The notes: generated from the sequence alone by a model not told the origin. Shown: positions 18,601-27,345, counted from the stretch's first letter. The stretch is 64,000 bases of DNA from Bacteroidales bacterium (GCA_004552965.1 SFMU01000001.1:59010-123009); one strand, 5' to 3'. Numbers and translations are program-made.

Positions 18601-19011
18601 TTCAGAAAGTCCTACAGCGACCTCGCATCCATGCCTAAGGAGTTCAAGAACCGCTGGACAGTCTCAGGTGACGAGAAGATCACCACCATTCCGGTCATTG
18701 CCAGCAAGAACCAGAATTACAACGACACGCATCTGAGCTATGCCTACAATGCCTACAACTACTCGACCGAGCGTATCGCCAAGGGTGACTTCATCCGTAT
18801 GAAGGAAATCTCCCTGTCTTACGCCCTTCCGACGAGTTTCGTGGAAAAGATGAAGGTCAAGGACGCTTCCATCAAGCTTCAGGCTACCAACCTTTTCCTT
18901 ATCTACGCAGACAAGAAGCTCAATGGCCAGGATCCTGAGTTCTTCAACACCGGAGGTGTCGCAGTCCCTGTGCCTAAGCAGTTTACACTTACCCTCAAAC
19001 TTGGTCTTTAA
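15685..19011 (+). CDS. SusC/RagA-like TonB-linked outer membrane transporter
   Basis: 1108 aa from MKKVRLLLLMAAILVPVL, a clear signal peptide ending PAFAQ; in-frame upstream ATGs would destroy it. Domains: carboxypeptidase-D regulatory-like repeat (VVKGVVLSEEDGLPVPGASV, ~25-105), TonB box region (EQVVVTGMQKMDRR), plug (~120-260, with SIYGSSKPLWVVDG and IYGARAMAGVIVITTKKG), and a 22-strand barrel ending FTLTLKLGL. With SusD it forms the lidded importer of oligomers. There is no N-terminal STN domain, so it is not a FecI/FecR-type signalling receptor. It is the first of five cotranscribed genes. The partners suggest peptides rather than glycans as cargo (inference). Confidence 0.97.
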   Translation: MKKVRLLLLMAAILVPVLPAFAQQVVKGVVLSEEDGLPVPGASVVVKGSTKIGTVTDIDGNFSLSVPESAKTLVVSFLGMLDQEVAVAPNLKIVLKSDTEMLEQVVVTGMQKMDRRLFTGSTTKVDASEAKISGLTDISRSLEGRAAGVSVQNVSGTFGTAPKIRVRGATSIYGSSKPLWVVDGVIMEDVVDVSADELSSGDVNTLLSSAIAGLNSDDIESFQILKDGSATSIYGARAMAGVIVITTKKGSAGQSRISYTGEYTYRLKPSYNTFNIMNSQDQMSIYQELQQKGYLNYADVSNAPDSGIYGKMYKMLSQYDPVTGQFALANTPEAKAAYLREAEYRNTDWFDLLFTNNVQHNHSVSVSSGNDKAHYYASLSAMDDRGWTLQNGVSRYTANLNTTYNISKKLSLSMVSNASYRKQKAPGTLSSDIDAVSGEVKRDFDINPYSYALNTSRALDPYETYTRNYADFNIFKELDNNYIDLSVMDFRLHGELTYKPFKNLELKALAAVKHTSTSSEHHILDHSNQAMAYREMGTSTIRKNNPFLYTDPDDIYALPISVLPEGGIYERQDNAMTGWDFRATANYNNTFARNHIVNLYGGMETNSVDRHATWFRGWGMQYQMGEIPSYAYQVFKKGAEDNAEYYTLSNRHERSAAFFVNGTYSYKGRYTLNGTARYEGTNKLGKSRSARWLPTWNISAAWNVHEENWFDSVPVLSHLSLKASYSLTADRGPSSVTNSFVVIRSENPWRPFTSVKESQLYISSLANSELTYEKKHELNIGLALGLLDNRINIEADWYTRNNFDLIGIANTAGVGGEVRKYGNIASMKSDGVEFTLSTVNVKTKDFSWTSNFIYSHTHNIVTDLKTSKRIIDLVSGNGFAQEGYPVRAIFSIPFKGLNEEGLPTFLDQDGNISTTGIYFQTSDPEKLKFLEYSGSADPTDVGSFGNVFKYKGLTLNIFMTYSFGNVVRLDPVFRKSYSDLASMPKEFKNRWTVSGDEKITTIPVIASKNQNYNDTHLSYAYNAYNYSTERIAKGDFIRMKEISLSYALPTSFVEKMKVKDASIKLQATNLFLIYADKKLNGQDPEFFNTGGVAVPVPKQFTLTLKLGL

Positions 19012-19023
19012 TCAGAAAGAAAT

Positions 19024-20619
19024 ATGAAAAAGATAAGTCTTGTTTTGATCGGCTCGCTCGCGTTGCTTTTCGCCTCCTGCGACAAGTTTCTCGACACGAT
19101 GCCTGACAACAGAGCAGAGATAGACAGCGAGGAAAAGATCAAGAGTCTCCTCACTTCCGCTTATCCGGACCATGACTATGTAATGGTCGCCGAGATGCTC
19201 TGTGACGATATCGACAAATTCAACAACACCAATGTGAGCGGCCAGTTCTTCGAGCAGCTCTGGCATTGGGAGGACATCACCGAGTCCAACAACGAATCCC
19301 CGGAGAACATCTGGAGTGCCTTCTACACGTCCATTTCATCGGCCAACCATGCCCTTGAGGCCATCGAGGCTCTTGTCGAGGAGAACGGCGGCGAGTGGAC
19401 GACTTCTCTCCGTCAGGAGAGAGCCGAGGCTCTCATGTGCCGTGCCTACTGCCACTTCATCCTTGTGAACATCTTCTCGATGAACTACAATCCGGCCACC
19501 AGCGGCAAGGATCTGGGTATCACCTACATGGAGAAGCCTGAAACCTCTCTCGCACCGGTATATTCCCGTGGAACCGTCGCCGAGGTCTATGAAAAGATCG
19601 AGAGGGACATCAACGAGGCCATGCCGGACATCAGTGATTCCTACTACAAGGTTCCGAAGTACCATTTCAATCCGAAAGCTGCCTATGCATTCGCTGCCCG
19701 TTTCTTCCTTTATTATGAAAAATGGGAGGAGTGTGTGAAATATGCCACCATGTGTCTGGGTGCATCTCCGAAGACAATGCTCAGGGATTATCAGAAGCTT
19801 GCCGCAAACAGTACCTCTTTTGCTGCCGCGGGCAATCTCTACATCGCTGCCGAAGAGAACACGAACCTTCTCCTTCTCACTGCATATTCGACCCTCGGAA
19901 CCACTTTCGGTCCGTACACTACCAACAAGAAGTTCGCCCATGGCAACTATGTGTCCGAGAATGAGACTGCAAAGGCCGAGCAGGTCTGGGGCGGCTCTAC
20001 CAGCTACTATGTTCCGATGAAGTCATATTCGGGAACCAACCGCCAGTACGTGATCTTCTGGAGACTTCCGTACCTCTTCGAGTACACGGACCCGGTCGCC
20101 GGAACCGGATTCTCCCGTTCCGTCTATCCTGCCTTCACCGCTGACGAATGCCTTCTCAACAGGGCAGAGGCCTATATCCTGATGAAGGACTATGACAAGG
20201 CTCTTGCCGACATGAATCTCTGGGTCGAGAACTGCATTTCCAAACCGACTCCTCTCACGATCGAGGCTATCCAGGAATTCTACGGCGCCATCGACTATTC
20301 ATATTCGGATGCCGAAGGTCTGAACTCCACCCAGAAGAAGCATCTCAATCCTGCATTCGCAATCGATGAGGAGGGCTCAGTACAGGAGAGCATGCTCCAG
20401 TGCGTCCTGACCATGCGCCGCATCGAGACCATGCCTCAGGGCATCCGCTGGTTCGATGTCAAGAGATACGGTATCGAGATTGTACGCCGTCAGATGGATG
20501 CGCAGGGTATCCCTGCCGAACTCCTTGACGTGCTCGGCAAGGATGATCCTCGTCGCGCTGTCCAGCTCCCATCCAGGGTTATCTCAGCCGGAATGACTCC
20601 TAATCCTCGTAACAAATAA
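19024..20619 (+). CDS. SusD/RagB-like surface lipoprotein
   Basis: 531 aa. Lipoprotein signal LALLFASC with the acylated Cys at residue 19, then the SusD N-terminal region (FLDTMPDNRAEI) and the TPR-like helical core (RAEALMCRAYCHFILVNIFS, YEKIERDINEAMPDI, KAAYAFAARFFLYYEKWEEC). The late YILMKDYDKALADMNLWVE and RWFDVKRYGIEIVRR complete the family pattern. It acts as the hinged lid over the SusC barrel and contributes to ligand capture. It starts 12 bp after SusC. It is somewhat unusual in its short linker after the lipid anchor. Confidence 0.96.
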   Translation: MKKISLVLIGSLALLFASCDKFLDTMPDNRAEIDSEEKIKSLLTSAYPDHDYVMVAEMLCDDIDKFNNTNVSGQFFEQLWHWEDITESNNESPENIWSAFYTSISSANHALEAIEALVEENGGEWTTSLRQERAEALMCRAYCHFILVNIFSMNYNPATSGKDLGITYMEKPETSLAPVYSRGTVAEVYEKIERDINEAMPDISDSYYKVPKYHFNPKAAYAFAARFFLYYEKWEECVKYATMCLGASPKTMLRDYQKLAANSTSFAAAGNLYIAAEENTNLLLLTAYSTLGTTFGPYTTNKKFAHGNYVSENETAKAEQVWGGSTSYYVPMKSYSGTNRQYVIFWRLPYLFEYTDPVAGTGFSRSVYPAFTADECLLNRAEAYILMKDYDKALADMNLWVENCISKPTPLTIEAIQEFYGAIDYSYSDAEGLNSTQKKHLNPAFAIDEEGSVQESMLQCVLTMRRIETMPQGIRWFDVKRYGIEIVRRQMDAQGIPAELLDVLGKDDPRRAVQLPSRVISAGMTPNPRNK

Positions 20620-20630
20620 CAGTCCGGAAA

Positions 20631-21557
20631 ATGAAAAAGAACATCATAATCTTATTGACCGCGGTGGTATCGGCTCTTTCGCTTTCTTCCTGCAACAAGG
20701 ACGAATTGAACCCTGAATCCATCATCACCGTGGACAAAGTTGAATATACCCCGTTCGACCTCTGGCTCAACAAGAACTACGTGGATCCGTACAACATCCA
20801 GTTCAAGTACAGGTACGAGGCCATCGAGGCGGATTACAACTATTACACCGTCCCTGCCGACTATGACAATTCCATCATACTCGCCCATCTTGTGAAGTAT
20901 CTCTGTCTGGAGGCCTATGATGCCGTCGGCGGCATCGAGTTCACGCGCGCGAACTTCCCGAAGATGATTTTCCTCATCGGCGACTATGAGTACAAGAACA
21001 ACGGTTCCATCGTCCTCGGTACTGCCGAAGGCGGACGCAAGATACTCCTCACCGGTGTGAACTACCTTGACGGTTTCATCGACGACATCGACAAGCTGAA
21101 CAACTACTACTTCAAGACTATCCATCACGAGTTCACCCACATCCTCAACCAGACCAAGGATATGCCTACCTCCTACCAGTTCGTGACCCCTGCCGACTAT
21201 GTCGCAGACGAATGGACCAGTGACCAGTTCAAGAATGCTGTCACTGAAGAAGGCACAGGTTATTTGCAGAAGGGTTTCATCAGCGCATATTCCCGTAATG
21301 CCTACACCGAGGATTTCGCGGAGATGCTTTCGATGTACATTTGCTATTCGCCGGAGGTCTGGGAGGAATGGTATGAACAGGCTGATTCCTATGACTGCAA
21401 CGGTTCCCAGCTGATCAAGGCAAAACTCCAGATCGTCAAGGACTACATGTCCCTCTCCTGGGGCATCGATCTGGATAAGCTCCGCGCGACGGTACAGGCC
21501 CGTGAAGCCAATGTGGCTGCAGGAAAGATTGACCTTACAAACATTGATGTAGACTGA
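20631..21557 (+). CDS. Putative zinc metallopeptidase lipoprotein (Peptidase_Mx1-like)
   Basis: 308 aa. Lipobox LSLSSC puts the lipid on Cys21. The zinc motif HEFTH is at residues 166-170 in KTIHHEFTHILNQT. A downstream acidic stretch, YTEDFAEMLSMYI (~residues 225-238), is a good candidate for the third, glutamate ligand of a gluzincin. Surface or periplasmic endopeptidase activity is expected from the motif and agrees with the Peptidase_Mx1 family seen beside SusCD pairs. Placed right after SusD, it probably trims protein or peptide substrates for import. Substrate is unknown. Confidence 0.85.
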   Translation: MKKNIIILLTAVVSALSLSSCNKDELNPESIITVDKVEYTPFDLWLNKNYVDPYNIQFKYRYEAIEADYNYYTVPADYDNSIILAHLVKYLCLEAYDAVGGIEFTRANFPKMIFLIGDYEYKNNGSIVLGTAEGGRKILLTGVNYLDGFIDDIDKLNNYYFKTIHHEFTHILNQTKDMPTSYQFVTPADYVADEWTSDQFKNAVTEEGTGYLQKGFISAYSRNAYTEDFAEMLSMYICYSPEVWEEWYEQADSYDCNGSQLIKAKLQIVKDYMSLSWGIDLDKLRATVQAREANVAAGKIDLTNIDVD

Positions 21558-21559
21558 TT

Positions 21560-22921
21560 ATGAAGAAGATATTTGCAATCATATCGATGGCGCTCGCGGT
21601 CTTTGCCGCGCAGTCCTGCCTTTTTGAACAGGAAGATCTCTTTGAAGAGTCCTCATCGGTCCGCACTTCCAACCTCATGGAGAAGGCGAGGAAAGCCCTT
21701 GTCTCTTCCGAGCAGGGCTGGCTGATGGAACTCTATCCTGAGTCCTCCCAGAAATACGGCGGCTATGCCTTCATCCTCAAATTCGGTGAGGATCAGAAGG
21801 TTACCGCATATTCGGAAATTGAGGAAGGTACCTCTACAGGCTATTTCAACATTACGGCAGAAGACGGTCCCGTGCTGATATTCGACACTTACAATGTCAT
21901 AATGCATTTCTTCGCGACCCCGAACTCTTCACGTTACCAGGCCTATGAAGGCGAGGTGGAATATGTAATTTGCGAGGTTTCTGACAAACTCATCAAGCTT
22001 CGCGGCTGCAAGACCGGAAACAGGATCTACCTTCGCAAGTTCGAAGGAAATCCTGAGGAATATCTCGCCAAGGTTTATGCACAATCTGAGATCATCATCA
22101 TGTCAGGTTTCTCCGGCAGTGCAGGCGGGGTCGACATCAATGCCTCGATCGATATCAACAACCGCCAGGTCAGAGGAACTGCAGGAGAGGAATCCTTCTC
22201 TACAGCATTCGCGATTGTCCCTGGGGGCATACGTTTCTATGAGCCTGTCGTCGCAGGCGATGTGACCATTGAAGGTCTCTCGATCGACTCTGAAGGCACG
22301 ATTTCCATCAGTGAAGGTCCTGCCGCCGGTACAGTCTTCGAGACTCTGTACCCGAAAGGTTACCGACTCTACAATGAATATGCAGGCAAGTACGAGTTCA
22401 CCTTCAGCAGCGGTACTTTCCCGGTCGAGCTGGTACCTGCAGGTGACGGCAGGAACTACATCATGAAGGGCTTCTCAGGAATCGGGTCCGACGGAGTGTA
22501 CAATCCTGACAATGAGCACTATGACTGCCTCCTTACCTACGACAAGAGCCTGGGTAACCTCCATCTGACCATCCAGCAGCTGATGAAGGATGGAGAGTAC
22601 GTGATGTACAATGGGAAATATGTCGGAATCACTCCTGTGGCTTCCTCCAAAGTTGGTGGAACATCAGGTTACCTGTCATTCAACAGCGGTTCCGGAATGA
22701 TGACCGAGTGGAACGGCGATGTCGAGAATCCGGAGTACGCCTGGGTTGACAACGGACAGTATTCAAGGCCGATCGACACATTCTGGCTCTGTCTCTACAC
22801 CGGACCTACCCAGACCTCCACGACCCGTTCTTCGGGCAGCGTGCTTCCTGTCGACTACAAGTTCTTCGGTGTCACTCACTTGATGTACAAGCCGACAACT
22901 CTCAAAAAAGTAAACGAATAA
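21560..22921 (+). CDS. DUF4302 surface lipoprotein
   Basis: 453 aa. Signal peptide with lipobox AAQSC (Cys20), then a DUF4302 domain (SSEQGWLMELYPESSQKYGG, KVTAYSEIEEGTSTGYF, GPVLIFDTYNVIMHFF) and a beta-rich remainder. DUF4302 proteins are found in SusCD loci of Bacteroidetes next to Mx1-type peptidases. No catalytic motif is visible, so a ligand-binding accessory role like SusE/SusF is the simplest inference. It begins 2 bp after the peptidase stop and 12 bp before the next gene, so it is firmly in the operon. Confidence 0.85.
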   Translation: MKKIFAIISMALAVFAAQSCLFEQEDLFEESSSVRTSNLMEKARKALVSSEQGWLMELYPESSQKYGGYAFILKFGEDQKVTAYSEIEEGTSTGYFNITAEDGPVLIFDTYNVIMHFFATPNSSRYQAYEGEVEYVICEVSDKLIKLRGCKTGNRIYLRKFEGNPEEYLAKVYAQSEIIIMSGFSGSAGGVDINASIDINNRQVRGTAGEESFSTAFAIVPGGIRFYEPVVAGDVTIEGLSIDSEGTISISEGPAAGTVFETLYPKGYRLYNEYAGKYEFTFSSGTFPVELVPAGDGRNYIMKGFSGIGSDGVYNPDNEHYDCLLTYDKSLGNLHLTIQQLMKDGEYVMYNGKYVGITPVASSKVGGTSGYLSFNSGSGMMTEWNGDVENPEYAWVDNGQYSRPIDTFWLCLYTGPTQTSTTRSSGSVLPVDYKFFGVTHLMYKPTTLKKVNE

Positions 22922-22933
22922 AGCTGAACAGTA

Positions 22934-24016
22934 ATGAAAAAGATATTTGTTTTCTTCGCGGCAGCGCTCCTGCTGTTCGCCTGCAAGGCTGAAGATCCGG
23001 TTCTGGATGATACCTCTGCGGATGTCACTGTCCTGAAGTCAGACGTCCTCTTCGATGCTCTCGGAGGGACCGGTTCCATCACCGTCGAAGACCTTTCCGA
23101 AGGACGCCTGACAGCCTTCAGCTCTTCCGACTGGTGCGAGGTTTCTGTCAATGGAAACACCGTCACGGTGACTGCCGACCAGAATGTGAGCCTTGACGGA
23201 CGTTCTGCAAGGATTTCACTGTATGCCAATGGAAAATCTTCCTATGTAATTGCCCAGCAGACAGGTATGGAATATTCTTTCCTTGACGGAGATTTCCTTG
23301 CCGAGATGGAAGGCGGTGTGTTTGACGTAGCCGGAATCTCTACCTTCCCGGTTGACCCTTCGACTGAGTACGACTGGATCAAGTTCGTGGAAACCGACGG
23401 CGGCTACAAGCTGACCGTCAGCCCGAATGATTCCGGCAACACCCGTACCGGTACCTTCGTTGTCAAGTGCGGAGACATCGTGACCACTTACACAATCCGT
23501 CAGAAGTTCGACAGAGTGTTCAGCGGCAACTACACCCTCGACTATTACACCAGCTCTTCGAAGGCAACTCACAAGACTCTGGATGTGGTTTTCGAGCGTG
23601 ACGCCGATGATCCTGACCAGTACTACATCTGCGGAGTCTCACCTAGCGGTCACAAGATTCCGATCAAGTACGATCCTTCAACCGACTTGCTTGTCATTCC
23701 TAACTGTGCCTATCTCGGTCCATATTCCGAAGGTGTCTGGGAATACACCATCGTGAACTATGCCACCCTTGACTTCAAGAGCAACTATGTCTCCTATTCT
23801 CTGCTGGAGGCTTACTACATCTACTTCACATTCAGGTACGAAGCTGGCAAGTACACTCTTGACCTGTACAATTCGGCTCCGATGTTCAACAAGTCGCGAG
23901 TCTCTACCGGAGTCTCGATCTACAAGTTCAGCGCAGAGGAGGGTGTGACTCTGAGTTCAGCCAACAAAGTAGGAAGCGTCATCGGTCTGATTTTCCCGAC
24001 CTTCACACAGCAGTAG
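22934..24016 (+). CDS. BACON-domain-like surface lipoprotein
   Basis: 360 aa. Lipobox LLLFAC (Cys17). Residues ~32-115 and ~116-195 look like two successive BACON/Ig-like units: each has an aromatic near a Trp (SSDWCEVSVNGNTVTV; EYDWIKFVETDGGYKLTV), then RSARISLYANGKSSYVIAQQ or RTGTFVVKCGDIVTTYTIRQ, closing with a QQ/RQK turn. The C-terminal ~165 residues are beta-rich and unrecognised. BACON domains in Bacteroidetes occur in surface glycan- or protein-binding lipoproteins; here a ligand-display role is inferred. It is the last gene of the SusC operon. Confidence 0.8.
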   Translation: MKKIFVFFAAALLLFACKAEDPVLDDTSADVTVLKSDVLFDALGGTGSITVEDLSEGRLTAFSSSDWCEVSVNGNTVTVTADQNVSLDGRSARISLYANGKSSYVIAQQTGMEYSFLDGDFLAEMEGGVFDVAGISTFPVDPSTEYDWIKFVETDGGYKLTVSPNDSGNTRTGTFVVKCGDIVTTYTIRQKFDRVFSGNYTLDYYTSSSKATHKTLDVVFERDADDPDQYYICGVSPSGHKIPIKYDPSTDLLVIPNCAYLGPYSEGVWEYTIVNYATLDFKSNYVSYSLLEAYYIYFTFRYEAGKYTLDLYNSAPMFNKSRVSTGVSIYKFSAEEGVTLSSANKVGSVIGLIFPTFTQQ

Positions 24017-24037
24017 GTCGCCATTCATGATACTTTG

Positions 24038-24083
24038 AGAGACTGGCTGAAAGTCGATATGACTTTTGGCCAGTCTCTTTTTT
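24038..24083 (+). terminator. Terminator of the SusC operon, long two-part stem
   Basis: AGAGACTGGC pairs with GCCAGTCTCT, and an inner AAAGTC pairs with GACTTT around a 5-nt loop; five or more T follow. The core TGGCTGAAAGTC recurs in the rubrerythrin terminator at 52967-53012. Confidence 0.9.
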
Positions 24084-24117
24084 GTCGTTTCCGCAGACCT
24101 GCCGCGGCCATCCGGAG

Positions 24118-25026
24118 CTATCGTCGCAGCCTTACGAATATGCTGAGAGGGAGGTTTTTGCCGAACCTGTCCTTGAGCACCAGCTCGCCGGATTCAAGAG
24201 CCGCTTCCGGACCGAGTCCGAGAGCTTCCCGGACTACAGTCTCACCGAGGACCGAAGAGAATCCGTTGGAATACAGGTTCAGTACGAGGAAACTGTTTTC
24301 TGGCTCCAGGATCATCCCGACAGTCTTCATCATGTCGAAAAGGCACTCGTCGAGTTTCCACTTTTCACCGTCAGGTCCGTGTCCGTAAGCAGGAGGATCA
24401 AGGATGATTCCTTGATACCTGTTCCCTCTTTTAGCTTCCCTTCTTGCGAATTTCATGGCATCTTCGACTACCCAGCGTATTCCGTCCAGCCCGCTGTTGT
24501 CCTGGTTCTCGTGAGCCCAGGTCACGACCTGCCGCACCGAGTCGAGATGGGTCACGTCAGCTCCTGCAGCTTTTGCGGCCAGAGATGCCGCTCCGGTGTA
24601 GGCAAAGAGGTTCAGCACCTTGGGAACCTTTCCTGTCGCGGTGGCAATCGCGGAGGTCTCGCGGTAGATATATTCCCAGTTCGGAGCCTGCTCCGGGAAT
24701 ACCCCGACATGCTTGAAGGACGTCAGCCCGAGCCTCAGCCGGAAAGAAGGACCGCCCGAGTAGCTGATCCACCACTGGTCCGGCATCTTCCTGAGCCTTT
24801 CCCAGATGCCGCTGTCTTCTTTGCCGGCTTTCCCGAAACCGGCTCCGGGTGTGAATCTGGTGTGGCACAACCTGTTCCACTCCAGGTCGGTCATACTTTT
24901 GTCCCACAGCGCCTTAGGCTCGGGACGGGCCATTATGAAATCCCCGAATCGTTCGAGTTTCGCTCCTCGTCCGGAGTCGATGAGTTCGTAATCCTTCCAG
25001 GACTGTGATGGATATTCTATTGTCAT
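24118..25026 (-). CDS. Class I SAM-dependent methyltransferase, RlmI/RlmK-like
   Basis: 302 aa. SAM-binding motif I is NLFAYTGAASLAAKAAGADV; the acidic loop follows (VTHLDSVRQVVTWAHEN). The catalytic-side motif is ILDPPAYGHG (DPPxYG), typical of the COG1092 family that methylates 23S rRNA cytosine or guanine. The N-terminal ~90 residues (ending WWISYSGGPSFRLRLGLTSF) replace the PUA domain of RlmI, so it resembles the short Bacteroidetes form. The target nucleotide is not known. The start is fixed by a -7 box ending 5 nt upstream; the gene is divergent from pgk. Confidence 0.88.
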   Translation of the reverse strand: MTIEYPSQSWKDYELIDSGRGAKLERFGDFIMARPEPKALWDKSMTDLEWNRLCHTRFTPGAGFGKAGKEDSGIWERLRKMPDQWWISYSGGPSFRLRLGLTSFKHVGVFPEQAPNWEYIYRETSAIATATGKVPKVLNLFAYTGAASLAAKAAGADVTHLDSVRQVVTWAHENQDNSGLDGIRWVVEDAMKFARREAKRGNRYQGIILDPPAYGHGPDGEKWKLDECLFDMMKTVGMILEPENSFLVLNLYSNGFSSVLGETVVREALGLGPEAALESGELVLKDRFGKNLPLSIFVRLRR

Positions 25027-25031
25027 GGTGG

Positions 25032-25078
25032 CAAAGATACTTCAAATTCCGTCATTTATCATCTTTTTTGTATATTTG
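25032..25078. promoter_or_regulatory. Divergent promoter boxes of methyltransferase and pgk
   Basis: Minus-strand TATCTTTG (25039-25032) ends 5 nt before the methyltransferase ATG. Plus-strand TATATTTG (25071-25078) lies 43 nt before pgk. Neither has an exact TTTG at 19 bp, so the -33 elements are weak or degenerate. Confidence 0.6.
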
Positions 25079-25121
25079 CAAGATTACAGAATGAAAATTT
25101 TGATTTTTAATTCATAAAAAC

Positions 25122-26375
25122 ATGCAACAGCACATTGATTCCTACGACTTCGCCGGCAAGAAGGCGATCGTCAGAGTTGATTTCAACGTTCCACTCGACG
25201 AGAACTTCAACATTACTGATGACACACGTATCCGCGCAGCCCTTCCTACTCTCAAGAAGGTGCTTGCAAGTGGCGGTGCCCTCATCATCATGTCACATCT
25301 CGGACGTCCGAAGGGAGTTAACCCGAAGTTCTCCCTCAAGCACATCATCGGTCACGTGTCAGAGTGCCTCGGTGTTCCTGTACAGTTTGCTGAAGACTGC
25401 CAGGCCGCTGACGAGCAGGCCGCCGCATTGAAGCCTGGTGAGGTTCTCCTTCTTGAAAACCTCCGCTTCTATGCTGAGGAGGAAGGCAAGCCAAGGGGTC
25501 TCGCAGAGGATGCCACCGACGAGGAGAAGAAGGCTGCAAAGGCTGCTGTCAAGGCCAGCCAGAAGGAGTTTGTCAAGAAACTCGCTTCCTATGCAGACTG
25601 CTACATCAATGACGCTTTCGGTACAGCTCACCGTGCCCATGCATCTACCGCCCTCATCGCTGACTATTTCCCTCAGGACAAGATGTTCGGCTATCTCATG
25701 GAGAAGGAGGTTAAGGCCATCGACAACGTCCTCAAGAATGCTGAGCATCCTTTCACTGCCATCATCGGCGGATCGAAGGTTTCCAGCAAGCTCGGTGTCA
25801 TCAAGAACCTTCTTTCAAAGGTTGACAACCTTATCATCGGCGGCGGTATGGGCTACACCTTCATCAAGGCCCAGGGCGGCAAGATCGGCATGTCCCTCCA
25901 CGAGGATGAACTCATTCCTGATGCACTCGAGATCCTCGCCGAGGCAAAGGAGAAGGGCGTGAATCTCTCTCTCTCAGTCGCAACCGTTGCTGGACAGGAA
26001 TTCAACAATGACACTCCTCGCCAGGTCTTCGACATATTCAACATTCCTGATGACTGGGAGGGTATGGATGCCGCACCGGAGTCTCTCGAAAACTGGAAAA
26101 AGATCATCCTTTCTTCCAAGACCATCCTCTGGAACGGTCCTGTCGGTGTCTTCGAGCTGCCTAACTTTGCAAAGGGCACAGAGGCCATCGCTACCTATGT
26201 TGCCGAGGCAACCGAGGCTGGAGCATATTCACTGGTCGGCGGTGGCGATTCTGTAGCAGCCGTCACCAAGATGGGCTTCGCCGACAAGGTCAGCTATGTC
26301 AGCACCGGCGGTGGAGCAATGCTCGAGGCAATCGAGGGCAAGACTCTTCCTGGTGTAGCCGCAATCGAGGCATAA
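25122..26375 (+). CDS. pgk: Phosphoglycerate kinase
   Basis: 417 aa glycolytic enzyme: 1,3-bisphosphoglycerate + ADP to 3-phosphoglycerate + ATP. The N-domain signature is [14 protein letters not shown]; substrate-binding [12 protein letters not shown] and [15 protein letters not shown] follow. The C-domain carries [15 protein letters not shown] and the nucleotide loop [15 protein letters not shown]. Length is normal. Its codons are more biased than its neighbours, as expected of a highly expressed gene. It has its own promoter and is followed 10 bp later by lgt. Confidence 0.99.
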   Translation: MQQHIDSYDFAGKKAIVRVDFNVPLDENFNITDDTRIRAALPTLKKVLASGGALIIMSHLGRPKGVNPKFSLKHIIGHVSECLGVPVQFAEDCQAADEQAAALKPGEVLLLENLRFYAEEEGKPRGLAEDATDEEKKAAKAAVKASQKEFVKKLASYADCYINDAFGTAHRAHASTALIADYFPQDKMFGYLMEKEVKAIDNVLKNAEHPFTAIIGGSKVSSKLGVIKNLLSKVDNLIIGGGMGYTFIKAQGGKIGMSLHEDELIPDALEILAEAKEKGVNLSLSVATVAGQEFNNDTPRQVFDIFNIPDDWEGMDAAPESLENWKKIILSSKTILWNGPVGVFELPNFAKGTEAIATYVAEATEAGAYSLVGGGDSVAAVTKMGFADKVSYVSTGGGAMLEAIEGKTLPGVAAIEA

Positions 26376-26385
26376 GCATCCCGCC

Positions 26386-27270
26386 ATGAGCATTCTCGCA
26401 ATCAACTGGAACGTGGATCCTGAACTGTTCAGGATAGGATCATTCGCCGTCAGGTGGTATGGTCTGCTCTTCGTGTCGGGCTTTGTCCTGGGCTACTGGA
26501 TGTTTACCAAGTTCTTCGAAAGGGAGAATGTTGACAAGAGGATTCTGGATCCGCTGCTTTATACATTGCTTCTGGGCACGCTCGTGGGAGCGCGCCTGGG
26601 GCATTGCATATTCTATCAGCCGGACTATTATTTCGGCTCATGGGATGGTTTCCTGGAAATATTCCAGGTCTGGAAAGGTGGCCTTGCAAGCCATGGGGGG
26701 ACCATCGTGCTGTTCTTCTGCATGATGTGGTTCGCCCGGAAATACGGTCCGAAGAACAATTTCGACTTTGTGTGGATTCTTGACCACCTGTGCATTGCCG
26801 TGGCCTTTGCCGCGACCTTCATCAGGCTCGGGAATCTTTTCAATTCCGAGATTTACGGCGATGTCACCTCCCTTCCGTGGGGATTCGTGTTCGAGCGCAG
26901 GGGCGAGGTGGAGCCCAAGCATCCTACCCAGCTCTATGAAGCCCTGAGCTACTTCCTGTTGGGAATATTCCTTCTGTGGCTGTACGTCAAGAAGCTGGAT
27001 AAGGTCTATCGCGGCACTTTCATCGGCATATTCTTCATTGTGTGCTTCGGAATGCGTTTCATCATCGAATTCATCAAGGAGCCTCAGGTCGAATTCGAGG
27101 AAACCATGCTGCTCGATATGGGTCAGATACTCAGCATTCCTTTCATCATTCTTGGAATTGGTTTCCTTGTCTATGCCTGGAAGAAGAAACAGCCGGCACG
27201 TGCTGTAAGACAAGTGCCCCAGTCACCGAAGCCAACGATGACACATTATGCCAAGAGCTTGAATGATTGA
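26386..27270 (+). CDS. lgt: Prolipoprotein diacylglyceryl transferase
   Basis: 294 aa inner-membrane enzyme that transfers diacylglycerol to the lipobox cysteine, the first step in making the many lipoproteins of this window. About seven TM helices are seen, with family motifs VGARLGHCIFYQPDYY, LASHGGTI and the Lgt signature RLGNLFNSEIYG. The C-terminal tail after the last helix (KKKQPARAVRQVPQ) is basic. It is 10 bp downstream of pgk and ends at a strong terminator, so it probably shares the pgk transcript. Confidence 0.97.
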   Translation: MSILAINWNVDPELFRIGSFAVRWYGLLFVSGFVLGYWMFTKFFERENVDKRILDPLLYTLLLGTLVGARLGHCIFYQPDYYFGSWDGFLEIFQVWKGGLASHGGTIVLFFCMMWFARKYGPKNNFDFVWILDHLCIAVAFAATFIRLGNLFNSEIYGDVTSLPWGFVFERRGEVEPKHPTQLYEALSYFLLGIFLLWLYVKKLDKVYRGTFIGIFFIVCFGMRFIIEFIKEPQVEFEETMLLDMGQILSIPFIILGIGFLVYAWKKKQPARAVRQVPQSPKPTMTHYAKSLND

Positions 27271-27277
27271 CAGTTAC

Positions 27278-27309
27278 GCCTCCCTTGAATCGGGAGGCTT
27301 TCTTTTTTT
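27278..27309 (+). terminator. Terminator after pgk-lgt
   Basis: The perfect 7-bp stem GCCTCCC/GGGAGGC with a 7-nt loop is followed by TTTCTTTTTTT. Confidence 0.92.
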
Positions 27310-27332
27310 CAAATTAATATGCTGTCATTTTG

Positions 27333-27345
27333 CCGTGTGGCACGG
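27333..27345. promoter_or_regulatory. Inverted repeat in candidate efflux promoter
   Basis: CCGTG-TGG-CACGG, a perfect 5-bp dyad, directly follows a TTTTG and lies in the 19-bp gap before TAAAATAT, 57 bp upstream of the TolC start. The TAAAATAT matches only part of the -7 consensus, so the promoter is tentative. A dyad inside a promoter spacer is a common operator position. Confidence 0.3.

Noticed and set aside
24082..25008. 308-codon plus-strand frame antisense to the methyltransferase
   Set aside because: No domain pattern; the minus-strand gene has clear SAM and DPPAY motifs and its own promoter box.
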